Positions 11,788 to 22,856 of a DNA stretch of 64,000 nucleotides are shown here, piece after piece (the stretch's first letter is position 1; the number at the start of each line of letters is the position of its first letter). Location: NCBI RefSeq assembly GCF_026745355.1, contig NC_079206.1:5725044-5789043 (forward strand), written 5' to 3'. The notes below the pieces were generated by a model that saw only the letters and a program-made list of their open reading frames with translations, ran no database searches and was not told where the DNA came from. A program made the position numbers and the translations under genes. Source of the stretch: Beta vulgaris subsp. vulgaris (lineage: Eukaryota; Streptophyta; Magnoliopsida; Caryophyllales; Amaranthaceae).

Positions 11788-12908
11788 ATGGCTTCATCTA
11801 GTAATAAAGAAGGGACGAAAGAGGTATTTAAGTGGACTGATAAGGACACTATCATCCTATGTGAAGTATGCCTTCAATTCATTAAAGACAATGGTCGATC
11901 ACAATGTTTCAAGTGGAAGGAAATCCAAATAGACGTGGAAAAAAAAATTGGCCGTCCATTTAGTAACTTGAGTAGTTGCAAGCATAAATATGATGCAATG
12001 AGAAGAGATTGGCGTAATTGGACTAAATTAAAATCTTCGGAAACTGGTCTCGGGTGGGATCCAAATTCTGGAAAAATTGATGCATCAGATGAGTGGTGGC
12101 AAAGAAAAATAAAGGTGCGTTAATATTTATTATCCATAATGATTTTTAGTAATATAATTTTCAACAACACTGGGATAACAATTAGTGGAATTTAATACAA
12201 GTATTGTTTATTTTTGTAGGAAAATCCAGATATTAAAAAGTTTCGACACAGGGTGTCAACTCAACTCTTGAAACTAATTGGGATAAATTATTTGGAGACT
12301 CGTATGCAACGGGTGAAAATGTTTATGTACCTTCAATGGACCACATTGAAGACCTTACAGTAGGGAATGAAAATACTGAGGAAGAGTTTGTAGAAAATCG
12401 TAGAGTTGATGATTTTACAACTGAATTATTAGATGAAGGGAACTTTTTTCGAAATTTTGTGGAACAAGCAAGAAATGGTGCCACCTCAGGTAATCGAGGA
12501 GGTGGTTCACAAGTAGTTAGTAAAGGTGCAGATAATGACATGCATTCTTCTAAGAAGCAACCTATGACAAAGCAGAATAGTGTACCATTGAAGCGTGCAA
12601 GAAGGCAGTCTGCTGGATCTGCGATGTTGGCTAAGGAAATAAGCGAAATGTCACAATGTGTCAAACTTATGAGTCAAAGCAGCTCTATTGATAGCATTGA
12701 TCCATCTATGTCCACAATCCCTGTAGCAATGAAAATGCTTAATCGTATGGTAGAAAATTACGAATTAGAAAAATGTAGTGATTTGTGGTTTTATGCTACT
12801 ACTGTAATTCAGGATCCTAGTAGTAGGGAAGTCTTCTTTAGTATGGAGGATGATGAAACTAGGATTAAGTGGTTGCAATACTTGCTTAATGAGAAAAACA
12901 AGCATTGA
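11788..12908 (+). pseudogene. PIF/Harbinger ORF1, Myb/SANT-like DNA-binding protein (one frameshift)
   Basis: This is the accessory protein of PIF/Harbinger elements, which binds element ends and helps nuclear import of the transposase in the family. Exon 1, 11788-12114, encodes a Myb/SANT-like trihelix domain (FKWTDKDTIILCEV near residue 14; the DEWWQRKIK motif near residue 100). The intron has GTGCGT and TTTGTAG borders. Exon 2 runs 12220-12908 and starts with residues ENPDIKKF. The frame of its first about 10 codons does not match the rest (DKLFGDSYATGENVY and on to stop 12906-12908). A single missing base at about 12250 (near CGACACAGGG) explains this. The C-terminal half, residues after 12336, is intact, ending in the usual helical WLQYLL segment. 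The gene lies 200 bp upstream of the transposase in the same direction. Confidence 0.75.
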
Positions 12909-13106
12909 AGCTTCTTTAGTTTAAGACTAATTTCTTATTTGCTTTTACATGTTTTTATTGTGTTTGAAGTGTATGGATAATAAGTTTCTTGTATTTTTTT
13001 CTTTTGAGGATGTAGTTGAATTTATATTTCATATGAATTTACTAAAATCTTTGTTTATGGTGCATATAATTGTGGTTTGCTTCATAATTGACAGGTTCAA
13101 CATAAT

Positions 13107-14513
13107 ATGAATGTCGAGAGAAAACGCAAAATGTGTATTGCAATAGCGTACACAATGTCTCTAATAATTACATATTATTATAAGTACATTTACAAGGAAC
13201 CTTGCATGACTTCAATTTTAACGGGGGAGATGTGGATGAAAGAAGTGATAAATGGTCACCCTATTCGATGTGTCAATGCATTTAGGATGGAGCCTCAATT
13301 ATTTTTGAGATTATGTAAGGACTTATCATTAAATTATGGGTTGAAAGCTAGTAATAACATGTCTATTTTCGAGAAAGTCGGCATATTTTTGTACGCAATT
13401 GCTCAAGGTGCCTCAAATAGAGTTCTTGGTGAGCGTTTTCAACGTTCTGGTGATTCTATTAGTAGAGCAATTCATGAAGTTCTTAATTCAATTTCTTGTC
13501 GAAAGGTGAAGAGTCTTGCACATGATATTATAAAGCCTTATGATCCCGATTTCACAAGTGTGCCTGCAAAAATAGCTCAAGATAAAAGATATATGCCATT
13601 TTTTAAGGTACATTTTATTTAAGGTTTCTATTTGTGTCCTATATATGTATAAAACTGTAATGTTTATATATGTCTAATATGGGATTTATATGATATTCCT
13701 ACAGGATTGTATTGGATGTATAGATGGTACACATATAACAGCATGTATACCTGAGGATCAACAAATGCCTTATAGAGGAAGGAAAGGAATTCCTACATTT
13801 AATGTAATGGCTGTATGTGATTTTGATATGTGTTTTACATTTGTATCGGCGGGTTGGGAAGGTTCAGCACATGATACTCGGGTTTTTCTTCATGCGATTG
13901 AAACTCCAGAATTAAATTTTCCTAAGCCACCTGAAGGTATTTTTATTTACAAATCATTTTTATGTTTCAAATATAATTTTACAAATTTGGGAATATAGTA
14001 TGTGTTACATGCTAATAAATTATTTTTTCAAATTTTCATGTAGGTAAGTACTACTTGGCTGATAAAGGGTATCCAGATCGAAAGGGTTATTTGGTACCAT
14101 ATCCCAAAACAAGGTACCATCTAGAACAATTTAAACACACACCTCCACGAGATGATCGAGAAACTTTTAATCGCTGGCACTCATCTCTTCGAAGTTGCAT
14201 TGAGAGATGTTTTGGAGTCCTGAAGCAGAGGTGGAAAGTACTTACTAACATGCCACAATATAATGTTGAGACACAAATACAAATTATGGTTGCTACATTT
14301 GCATTGCATAATTATATTAGAATAAATTCACCTAATGACCCCCTTTTTAGAGTTTTAGAGGAGTATCCTGATTTTATACCCTCGTCGGAGCTTCCTGATG
14401 TTCATGTTACTTCAGATGGTGGAATTAGAACGGGAAACTCTACTGAAATGCAGATTATTCGTGATAAGATAGCGGAATCTTTATGGCGAGCTAAACGTAG
14501 CCAAGTAAATTAA
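13107..14513 (+). CDS. PIF/Harbinger DDE transposase (intact, three exons)
   Basis: Exons 13107-13607, 13705-13936 and 14044-14513 have GT-AG borders and join in frame to give 400 residues. The N-terminal half carries a helix-turn-helix region (ASNRVLGERFQRSGDSISRAI). The DDE_4 nuclease core follows: CIDGTHI (first Asp), GSAHDTRV, YYLADKGYPD (second Asp) and SCIERCFGVLKQRWK (catalytic Glu). It cuts and pastes the element at TTA/TAA targets. I saw no stop or frameshift, and the splice phases agree, so the enzyme may still be functional although ORF1 is broken. Start chosen as the first ATG in frame, after an ORF1-transposase gap of about 200 bp. Confidence 0.9.
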
Positions 14514-15106
14514 TGTAAAGGATATTATTTTTGTAGAATGTGTTCCTGATGAAAACTATTTTTGCTTTTTAGTTAATGCATATGAATGCCATTTTATTAT
14601 TTTAGTGTTTCACAATCCTAATTTTAGAGAGCTAGACAACATTATTGAATTATTCGAAATAATATTATTTTTTCATATTTTATTCATTACAAGATGGTTT
14701 TAGTTATTATAAAGTGTATACATTTGAATACTATATTCAGAGTTGTAAAATCCAACTAAAATTTATTTGTTATGAAAAGTAAAATAATGCATTGTGTTCA
14801 TAATATAAACATTTGATTTAACCATATAGTAATTAATTATATAATTATAATGAATATTATAATTAAAAAATATGTTATTTTTATCATATATAAGAATAAC
14901 AGCTACTTTTACCGAACACTTATATTGTAAACAGCTACTTTCACAGCTAAGAGCTAACAGCTACTAGCCGACAGCTAACAGCTACCCGGACAGCTAACAG
15001 CTACTCCAACAGCCAACAGCTACCCAACAGCTACTTTTGCCGAACAGGCCCTTAGTCACTTCAAAAGAGGACACCACACCTCCTCCCTTGGCTTATATAA
15101 TAGAGA

Positions 15107-16320
15107 TTGAGTGAATAAGGGAAAGTAATTGAGATTTGTGGCACATAGATTTCTTTTGGGTTTATCACTAATTTGATAACGTGTAGATATAAAAGCAAGT
15201 AATTGAGGTTTATTATGGTCGGCCCCAGTTATATTGAGATTATGTTATATTGAGTGAATAAGGTGTATCTAGTAAGGATGCTCATAAGCTCTCAACCGTT
15301 ACAATTTTTGGGTCCTTAAATTCCATCTATGAAGACTCAAGAGAGCATCATCAAAAATCAGAAAATAATATACCGAAAAGTCATAATAGAGCATTGGGAA
15401 TTAGGAGAGACGTAGTTGAAGAACTTCTCTCATCGCTGCCAGCCTGCCATGGAAACTTAATGTAAGTTTTCCAACCAATTCAAATTTATACCTTTCACGG
15501 ATTTACATGGTTATATGTTTTTATGATCAATAATCTCCTTCAGTTGGTATCAAAGCCGACCATGTTAGATTCAAAAAATGTGTTAGAGTCTTAATTGTGA
15601 AAAGCGTGAATTTTTATTTTTCGCATTTTTTTGTATTTCAGTTTTTTGTTGGAGCGATTAGTTTGTTTACTATTGTTCTATTTTTTTTTTTGTTCAGTTG
15701 TTTGTTGTTCTATGGTGTTAATTATCATTTTCTAATATATTTCGGATGAGAGATGTTATTTTTGAGCACCTGTTTCAGATACATGGTTTTCATATTTATT
15801 GAGTATAAATGACATGCTGTTGGAAATTCGATATGGTATGAGGGGTAAATTCGATATGGTATGATTTATGAGGGGTAAATATGTTCTTCTGATTGTATTT
15901 GAAATTCCTCATCCGACTTTTTTGATTTGGTGTACTGCAACGCAAGTTATAGTTTTCGTGGGCCCCACTAGTTTTTAAACTAATTTCTCGTTTTTTTGGT
16001 GGCACAAGTACAACAAGTTTCTTTGCTTAGTGATTTGTGGGTCCGTTTATTTTATCCTTTTTGGTAAAAGTACCAATACATTGCTGTACTTTGGATGAGT
16101 GAAAGATTAGTTTTGTTTTTATTTTGTTTCTTATTACATGTCGGTACTTTCCTAAGCTATATTTTTTTAATTGGATATGTGAAGATTATATTTCGAACAT
16201 ATCAAAGTTACAAGGCTCTACAATTTATTATACTTCTTTTGTATCAAATTAATTGCAACAAATTCTTCGACACAAACTCTTAGGCAAAATTTCTTAACGT
16301 AAGATTAACAAAGGTAAGGG
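15107..16320. other. Non-coding DNA with local direct duplication
   Basis: GTGTATCTAGTAAGGATGCT occurs at 9768-9787 and 15262-15281, either side of the Helitron, with CGTGTAGATAT at about 9670 and 15180 in the same order. This suggests a local duplication of about 110-150 bp that pre-dates the Helitron insertion. No gene was recognised. Confidence 0.5.
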
Positions 16321-16329
16321 CAAGTGTTT

Positions 16330-16980
16330 AGTATAATTAACCACTACCAAGTACCACCACCACATACTGCCACCACCACCGAGATGCGACCACCACATAC
16401 TGCCACCACCACTGAAACTAAACCACCACCACCAAAACTAAACCTCCGAAATTAAACCACCACCACCAAAACTAAACCATCGAAACTAAACCAACACCAC
16501 TGAAACTAAACCACCATCATCGAAATTCGAAATCCCACCAAAACTAAACCACCGAACTAAACCAACACGACCGAAACTAAACCACCACCACCGTCAAAAC
16601 CCTAAGAGAGAAACAAATCGAAGAGAGAGAAAGAGATCTAGTGGTAAATTCGGCTGGAGGTTAGAGAACTGGTGGTGGATTTTGGCAGGAGAGAGAACGA
16701 AGGACGAGAAAGGAGGTTTTCGATGGATTTCGACTGGTGGTGGAGGTTTTCGGTGGATTTCGGATGGATTTCGATTGCTGGTGGTGGATTTGGATCGGTG
16801 GTGGAGGAGATCAAAGATAGAAGGTGGTGATGGTGGTGGTGGGTGGAGGAGATCGAAGGTGATGATGATGGTGGTGGTGGTCGCCGATGGTGGAGAGAAC
16901 AATGGTGATGACAGGAGGATGGAGATGGAGATGGAGAGGAGAGATAAATGGTGGTGGATGATGGAGTGAAGGTGGTATTG
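16330..16980. repeat. Low-complexity CCACCA / GGTGG block, imperfect inverted repeat
   Basis: The left half (16345-16600) is made of CCACCACCA and AAACTAAACC words. The right half (16670-16960) is made of GGTGGTGGATTTCGG words, the approximate reverse complement. Long ORFs on both strands are low-complexity by-products. It may be the core of a degraded fold-back element. Confidence 0.5.
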
Positions 16981-17449
16981 AAGGAGGGAGGGGTTATATT
17001 TAGGTTTAATTAATTGTAATTAGGTTTGTAATTAATTTGATTTGGGTAGTATAATATGTATTTTAGTTTTTTAATAAGGATATTTTGGTAATTTAAGGGG
17101 TAAAAATCATACCAAAAATGAGAAGATGAAAATTGTTGCATTTAATTTGAAACAACTATATTTTAGAAATTGTTGCATTTAATTTATACAGAGGAAGTAA
17201 TACATATGGTTTGTTGTAGAGATTTTATACTATAGAAAACTTCAAATAATAGAAGTATAATATTTTCGATTGGGTTAATTAACAAAATATCACCAAAGTG
17301 ATCTTTATTGTGTAAATTGCTCATAAAAAATGTTATATGTTAGGTGTATGTATATCTATGCGAGTATTGCCGGTCCAAAGGAAGGTAAATATAAGGCCAG
17401 ATTATATATATACTTGTGATGATAAACATCTAACAGTTATAAGGACACT

Positions 17450-17488
17450 AGTGGATATACATATATATATATACATATATATATATAC

Positions 17489-17519
<31 letters not shown>

Positions 17520-17586
17520 CATATATATATACATATATATACATATATATAACATATATATATATATATATATACATAATATATAC

Positions 17587-17657
<71 letters not shown>
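17450..17657. repeat. TA/ATATAC microsatellite at left edge of the large inverted repeat
   Basis: (ATATAC)n and (TA)n repeats run uninterrupted. A matching TA tract bounds the other arm at 22861-22917. Confidence 0.95.
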
Positions 17658-17894
17658 ATTTAGTTGATGGTGATGATGATGTCGTATTAGTTGTTTGTGC
17701 TCAAATTAGTTGTGTAACTATGCTCAATTTTTTGATGATGTTAATTTGGAAATTGATGTGTTATAGAATGGTTGTTGATCTATAGGTTGAATTCATGTGC
17801 TTGGTAGTATTGTGATCTATAGGTTTTTTGCGGTTTACTGATTTGGAGCTTATATGAATGGAGTTAATAGTCTAAATTGCCTTTAAATTGCCTA

Positions 17895-18092
17895 TTAGAT
17901 CAATGACTTGCTCTGCTTGATTTTTTCGAAGTTTGAATGTGGTTTATCAACTTTTGATGCCCTCATATTGAGTATAATTGAGTTGAAGCCATCTTGAGTA
18001 CCTGCATACCTAAGGAGCCTTGACAAGTATTCATAGGGTCTCCTTGTCTCAAACCTTGTTTCCCTTGAAAGAAACATTAAATTAGGTAGCAT
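17895..18092 (-). pseudogene. Unrecognised short ORF, left-arm copy
   Basis: It encodes about 62 residues (MLPNLMFLSRETRFETRRPY...) in divergent orientation to the GRF gene, 122 bp away. I do not recognise the family. Compared with the right-arm copy it has lost two bases near the 3' end and ends early (KQSKSLI). It is probably a fragment of a larger gene captured in the repeat. Confidence 0.35.
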
Positions 18093-18214
18093 TATTCAGC
18101 CAAAAAGAAAAATAAACAGTTTGTAATATCTGTTTGCAGCGGTTTTATATGCTATATTTCATTGATTAACATGATTTCAAGCTGTTTCTGTATGATATTA
18201 ATGAATTCAGAATC

Positions 18215-19038
18215 ATGGAGCTTACCTGTCCATGCGGAAATGGTATTTTAATCAAGAATGTAACAACAAAAGGCCCTAATGTGACCCGTCCTTATTACAA
18301 ATCCCGGTTCACAGAAGGCAAGTTTTATATACTTCAATATATTGTTTTTTTCTATATATATATTTTAATGTTATATCTTAATCAATGTTATGTGACAGGG
18401 AAATAACATCCCAGATTGTAAGTTCTATTCATTCGAGGATGAACTAAAGCAGTGTCCCTGTGGACGTGGCTTTTGCCGCACCGCCTTTATAAGAAAAGAA
18501 AAATTTTGGTGCTGCTGCGTTCAGGTGAGAATTTTTAATGGCTGATAGTTGTAACTATGTTGCTTTATAGTCTATCATGTACGATAACATATTTGTATGG
18601 GCAGGGACTTGGTGATTGCGGATTCATGATGAGGATCACATCAACCTGGCAACTGCCGAGGGATTGGAACTCGAACCCTCAATCTTCCTCGGCAGCGTCT
18701 CAATCTTCCTCGGCAGCGTCTCAATCTCCCTCGGCACAATTTCAACAATTTCAGTCTCCCTCGACACAATTTCAATATCCCTCGGCACAGGTTCAATCTC
18801 CCTCGGACAGTGGCACAGTTTCACTCCTTCTGCTACGTTTCAATCTTCCTCGGCGCAGTTTCAATCTCCTTCCAGCCCTTTGATGCACACTCCCTTGGCT
18901 CAGCCTCAGTCCTCTCCTCCCATTACCCAAGATAGGTCTCGGTCTCCTCCCAGCCAAGTTGTGCTGCTTACACAATCTCTCAAAGTAGCTCAATCAAGTG
19001 TTGCTGCCTATCTTAATCTTATTGAAAACATGAACTAA
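18215..19038 (+). pseudogene. Double GRF zinc-finger protein, left-arm copy (frameshifted)
   Basis: The exon positions mirror the right-arm gene: 18215-18317, 18399-18524 and 18605-19038. Exon 1 lacks two bases near 18302, which removes a zinc-binding Cys (KCPGSQK becomes KSRFTEG) and breaks the frame. Exon 3 lacks one G near 18805, so the Ser/Gln-rich tail is out of frame after SAQVQSPS. The reading frame is thus dead in this arm, assuming the assembly is right. Confidence 0.65.
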
Positions 19039-19061
19039 TTTCCACGGACTTATTATTCCAG

Positions 19062-20759
19062 ATGGCAAATACAGTAGACAGTACAAGCAATTACAGCATG
19101 GAGCGCCAATATAAAACTTCCGGCCGTCTCATTAACCTGATTTCTATTGTAGAAGAATTGCGTAGTACTTCTGAGGCTTTTCTCAGTCATTGCTTAGAGT
19201 TAGGGGGTTATTCAACTTTTTGTCCCTTCCTAAATCCCCAATTCCTTCTCCTTTTTTGTTAGAGTTGATGAGCTATTACAATCCAGCTCAAACACTTCAA
19301 TATTCGAGGGCAGTACGTGCTAGGAATAACACTTGAAGACGTGTTATTCCTAGCACGAATTAGGATTGACGGCACAGCTGTACTTGTGAAAGATTATAGC
19401 AATAAACATTGCTTTGACATATTCGGAGAGGAGATAGATGATTTTGAGAAGTTGTATGATATCATATATGACAATAGTTTGGATTGGAAGAAGCGTAAGG
19501 CAGCACTGTTAATGGTAATAGTGCAATGCATTATTATGCCAACTTCCGATGGGAAAAAATACTATGCTGCACTTTTTGAGTGTTTAAGGGATCCTGATGA
19601 GACATCGGGAAAGTATGCGTGGGGGGCGGGCATGCTTGCTTTCTTGCAGTATCATATGGAGAAGTTGAATGCTTCAGTTAAATTTTGTGGCTGTATATGG
19701 CTTGTGCTGGTAAGAATCTCCTTCTTCTTTCTTTTTTTTTATTTGATCAATCTTTATTTTATTATATTTATTATTTAAAAATTAATGTGATTGTGATTGC
19801 TTATTGTACAGTGTTTCTTCTTGGTTCGAATCCCGACGTTGTGGGATTCTTTAGGCCTCGGCTCAGTGAGGGAGGAGATTGAGGCAGGAGAATTGGAACA
19901 ACATCCATTTCCAATGAAATGGATACTTGATAAGCTTCTTCTAAATTCCACACTCGGCTATGACCGGAGGGCGGGTTGCCGCACGAAGATGAAGTCTGTT
20001 TTTGATAATCTTAAAGATGAGGTATGTATTGGTAAATAAAGCAGTATGTATGTATATGTGTGTCATTCTTTATATTGACAACCATAAATCGATTCTGATC
20101 TGATTTTGAAGTTTAATTAAGCTGAAGCAAGTGTGCTGAAGTCCCTGGCAGAATAAGTTTGAACGAGTTTTGTCCATCTATATGTTGTTTTTGTGTCACT
20201 ATGTTAAGGTTCATACACTTGAATTTTTTTTTTGGTTTTGATGTTGTATTTGATGTTTTATTGATAGCAAATTTCCTGGACACCCTATACCAAATGGGTG
20301 CTTCCAGATGAGCTAAAAGAAGATAAAAAATTCATAACAAGACTCGGCCCCATTTTTTGTAGCAATTATGTGGTTAATCATAAACCACATTGTGTTACAA
20401 AACAATTTGGAGGCTTCGAGCTTGACCGGTTCATGGATAGGGACAAGCTCGCTATATTTGATCATCCTCTAACATTTGTGGATAATCGTGGCAGTAACAA
20501 GCACGATTATTACGAGTCATATAAGCGCGAGCTTATGTTGTGGGCTAAAAGAGTGTGTGTTGATGATTACGCTGATAACAATGATCGTCCTCCTTCTCGT
20601 TGTGCTCGTGATCGTCCTCCTTCTCCTTCTCGTGCTCGTGATCGTCCTCCTTCTCCTTCTCGTCACCGTCCACGTCAGCGTCGGAATTATACACGGGAGG
20701 AGGGTCCTCGGAGAGGCGAGCGTAATCGACATCCGAGTGTTAGGTTCTCGCCCAGCTGA
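19062..20759 (+). pseudogene. Plant mobile domain (PMD, MAIN-like) gene, left-arm copy with downstream exons
   Basis: PMD proteins are derived from or carried by plant transposable elements; MAIN and MAIL members act in chromatin silencing. Exon A (19062-19709) has the ITLEDVLFLARIRIDG segment typical of PMD. Single-base losses near 19203-19209 (G run) and at about 19285-19300 break its frame. Exon B (19812-20021, 70 codons) encodes the VRIPTLWDSLGLG segment. Exon C (20268-20759) begins QISWTPYTKWVLP, contains PHCVTKQFGGFELDR and ends in an Arg/Pro/Ser repeat tail (RDRPPSPSRA). Splice borders are GTAAGA/TACAG and GTATGT/GATAG. Only this copy has exons B and C, because they lie in the spacer. 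The ATG directly follows TTCCAG, so the gene may be spliced to the GRF gene upstream. Confidence 0.7.
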
Positions 20760-20775
20760 TGAGCGGGGTTTTTTT

Positions 20776-21447
20776 TTAAGAATTTGGATTGTTGTAAAAC
20801 CATGTTGTACACGGGAGGAGGGTCCTTGGATTGTTGTACAACTTCTCCATATGATACTGCAAGAAAGCAAGCATGCCCGCCCCCCACGCATACTTTCCCG
20901 ATATCTCATCAGGATCCCTTAAACACTCAAAAAGTGCAGCATAGTATTTTTTCCCATCGGAAGTTGGCATAATAATGCATTGCACTATTACCATTAACAG
21001 TGCTGCCTTACGCTTCTTCCAATCCAAACTATTGTCATATATGATATCATACAACTTCTCAAAATCATCTATCTCCTCTCCGAATATGTCAAAGCAATGT
21101 TTATTGCTATAATCTTTCACAAGTACGGCTGTGCCGTCAATCCTAATTCGTGCTAGGAATAACACGTCTTCAAGTGTTATTCCTAGCACGTACTGCCCTC
21201 GAATATTGAAGGTGTTTGAGCTAGGATTGTAATAGCTCATCAACTCTAACAAAAAAGGAGAATGAATTGGGGATTTAGGAAGGGACAAAAAGTTGAATAA
21301 CCCCCCTAACTCTAAGCAATGATTGAGAAAAGCCTCAGAAGTACTACGCAATTCTTCTACAATAGAAATCAGGTTAATGAGACGGCCGGAAGTTTTATAT
21401 TGGCGCTCCATGCTGTAATTGCTTGTACTGTCTACTGTATTTGCCAT
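20776..21447 (-). pseudogene. PMD gene, right-arm copy: open first exon, truncated at the palindrome junction
   Basis: The frame is open for 223 codons from ATG 21447 (upstream in-frame sequence to 21510) with no indels relative to the PMD pattern. It includes LELMSYYNPSSNTFNIRG, ITLEDVLFLARIRIDG and YAWGAGMLAFLQYHMEKL. At 20839 the homologous arm ends. The last about 20 codons read into foreign spacer sequence and stop at 20776, so this copy lacks exons B and C and cannot make a complete PMD protein. Confidence 0.75.
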
Positions 21448-21475
21448 CTGGAATAATAAGTCCGTGGAAATTAGT

Positions 21476-22297
21476 TCATGTTTCAATAAGATTAAGATAG
21501 GCAGCAACACTTGATTGAGCTACTTTGAGAGATTGTGTAAGCAGCACAACTTGGCTGGGAGGAGACCGAGACCTATCTTGGGTAATGGGAGGAGAGGACT
21601 GAGCCTGAGCCAAGGGAGTGTGCATCAAAGGGCTGGAAGGAGATTGAAACTGCGCCGAGGAAGATTGAAACGTAGCAGAAGGAGTGAAACTGTGCCACTG
21701 TCCCGAGGGAGATTGAACCTGTGCCGAGGGATATTGAAATTGTGTCGAGGGAGACTGAAATTGTTGAAATTGTGCCGAGGGAGATTGAGACGCTGCCGAG
21801 GAAGATTGAGACGCTGCCGAGGAAGATTGAGGGTTCGAGTTCCAATCCCTCGGCAGTTGCCAGGTTGATGTGATCCTCATCATGAATCCGCAATCACCAA
21901 GTCCCTGCCCATACAAATATTGTTATCGTACATGATAGACTATAAAGCAACATAGTTACAACTATCAGCCATTAAAAATTCTCACCTGAACGCAGCAGCA
22001 CCAAAATTTTTCTTTTCTTATAAAGGCGGTGCGGCAAAAGCCACGTCCACAGGGACACTGCTTTAGTTCATCCTCGAATGAATAGAACTTACAATCTGGG
22101 ATGTTATTTCCCTGTCACATAACATTGATTAAGATATAACATTAAAATATATATATAGAAAAAAACAATATATTGAAGTATATAAAACTTGCCTTCTGTG
22201 AACCGGGGCATTTGTAATAAGGACGGGTCACATTAGGGCCTTTTGTTGTTACATTCTTGATTAAAATACCATTTCCGCATGGACAGGTAAGCTCCAT
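21476..22297 (-). CDS. Double GRF-type zinc-finger protein with Ser/Gln/Pro-rich tail (right arm)
   Basis: Three exons join in frame to 219 residues: 22193-22297 (35 codons), 21986-22111 (42) and 21476-21904 (142 plus stop). The first donor is GC (AAG|GCAAGT), the second GT. Residues 5-40 form one GRF-like finger (CPCG ... YYKCPGSQK ... PDCKFYSF) and residues 53-90 a second (CPCGRGFC ... FWCCC ... GDCGFMMR). GRF fingers bind single-stranded nucleic acid in other proteins. The rest is a tail of repeated SPSAQFQ/SSSAASQ words ending in a helical segment. The PMD ATG follows 28 bases after the stop, behind an acceptor-like TTCCAG, so the two may be one spliced gene. The frame is intact here and broken in the other arm. 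Confidence 0.7.
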
Positions 22298-22419
22298 GAT
22301 TCTGAATTCATTAATATCATACAGAAACAGCTTGAAATCATGTTAATTTATGAAATATAGCATATAAAACCGCTGCAAACAGATATTACAAACTGTTTAT
22401 TTTTCTTTTTGGCTGAATA

Positions 22420-22641
22420 ATGCTACCTAATTTAATGTTTCTTTCAAGGGAAACAAGGTTTGAGACAAGGAGACCCTATGAATACTTGTCAAGGCTCCTT
22501 AGGTATGCAGGGACTCAAGATGGCTTCAACTCAATTATACTCAATATGAGGGCATCAAAAGTTGATAAACCACATTCAAACTTCGAAAAAATCAAGCAGA
22601 GCAAGTACATTGATCTAATAGGCAATTTAAAGGCAATTTAG
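22420..22641 (+). pseudogene. Unrecognised short ORF, right-arm copy
   Basis: It encodes 73 residues and is divergent from the GRF gene at 122 bp. The body (SRETRFETRRPYEYLSRLLR) is Arg-rich and charged, probably helical. I do not recognise it. It is two bases longer than the left-arm copy near KQSK and so runs on to IDLIGNLKAI. Confidence 0.35.
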
Positions 22642-22856
22642 ACTATTAACTCCATTCATATAAGCTCCAAATCAGTAAACCGCAAAACAACCTATAGATC
22701 ACAATACTACCAAGCACATGAATTCAACCTATAGATCAACAACCATTCTATAACACATCAATTTCCAAATTAACATCATCAAAAAATTGAGCATAGTTAC
22801 ACAACTAATTTGAGCACAAACAACTAATACGACATCATCATCACCATCAACTAAAT

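Larger units (their letters stand above)
10278..15051 (+). mobile_element. PIF/Harbinger transposon, two genes, TTA duplication
   Basis: The ends GGGCGTGTTCGGCGACA and (reverse) GGGCCTGTTCGGCAAAA are flanked by TTA (10275-10277, 15052-15054). It holds a Myb/SANT-type ORF1 gene and a DDE transposase gene on the plus strand, the usual pair of this superfamily. The first 50 bp are duplicated in tandem (10278-10327, 10328-10377). The right end (about 14890-15050) has repeated ACAGCTAACAGCTACT words, possible transposase-binding sites. It lies inside the Helitron about 55 bp from that element's 5' end. Confidence 0.9.
9808..15106 (-). mobile_element. Short non-autonomous Helitron, split by a PIF/Harbinger element
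   Basis: Read on the minus strand, it starts TCTCTATTATATAAG at 15106 and ends in CTAG at 9808. A terminal hairpin, GCACGCATCGCGTGC, lies 10 bases before the end. The flanks are A before TC and T after CTAG, as expected for Helitron insertion between A and T. Without the inserted 10278-15051 element it is about 520 bp long, with no coding capacity. The unoccupied target sequence TTATGTTATA|TTGAGTGAATAAGG occurs intact at 15240-15263 in a local duplication, which confirms both boundaries. Confidence 0.85.

Noticed and set aside
12323..12664. Minus-strand ORF of 113 codons
   Set aside because: It lies opposite the intact second half of the Harbinger ORF1 gene and has no features of its own.
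16594..16969. Overlapping ORFs on both strands (Pro/Ser-rich and Gly/Trp-rich)
   Set aside because: They are translations of CCACCA/GGTGG low-complexity DNA.
17337..17636. Tyr/Ile repeat ORFs
   Set aside because: They translate the TA/ATATAC microsatellite.
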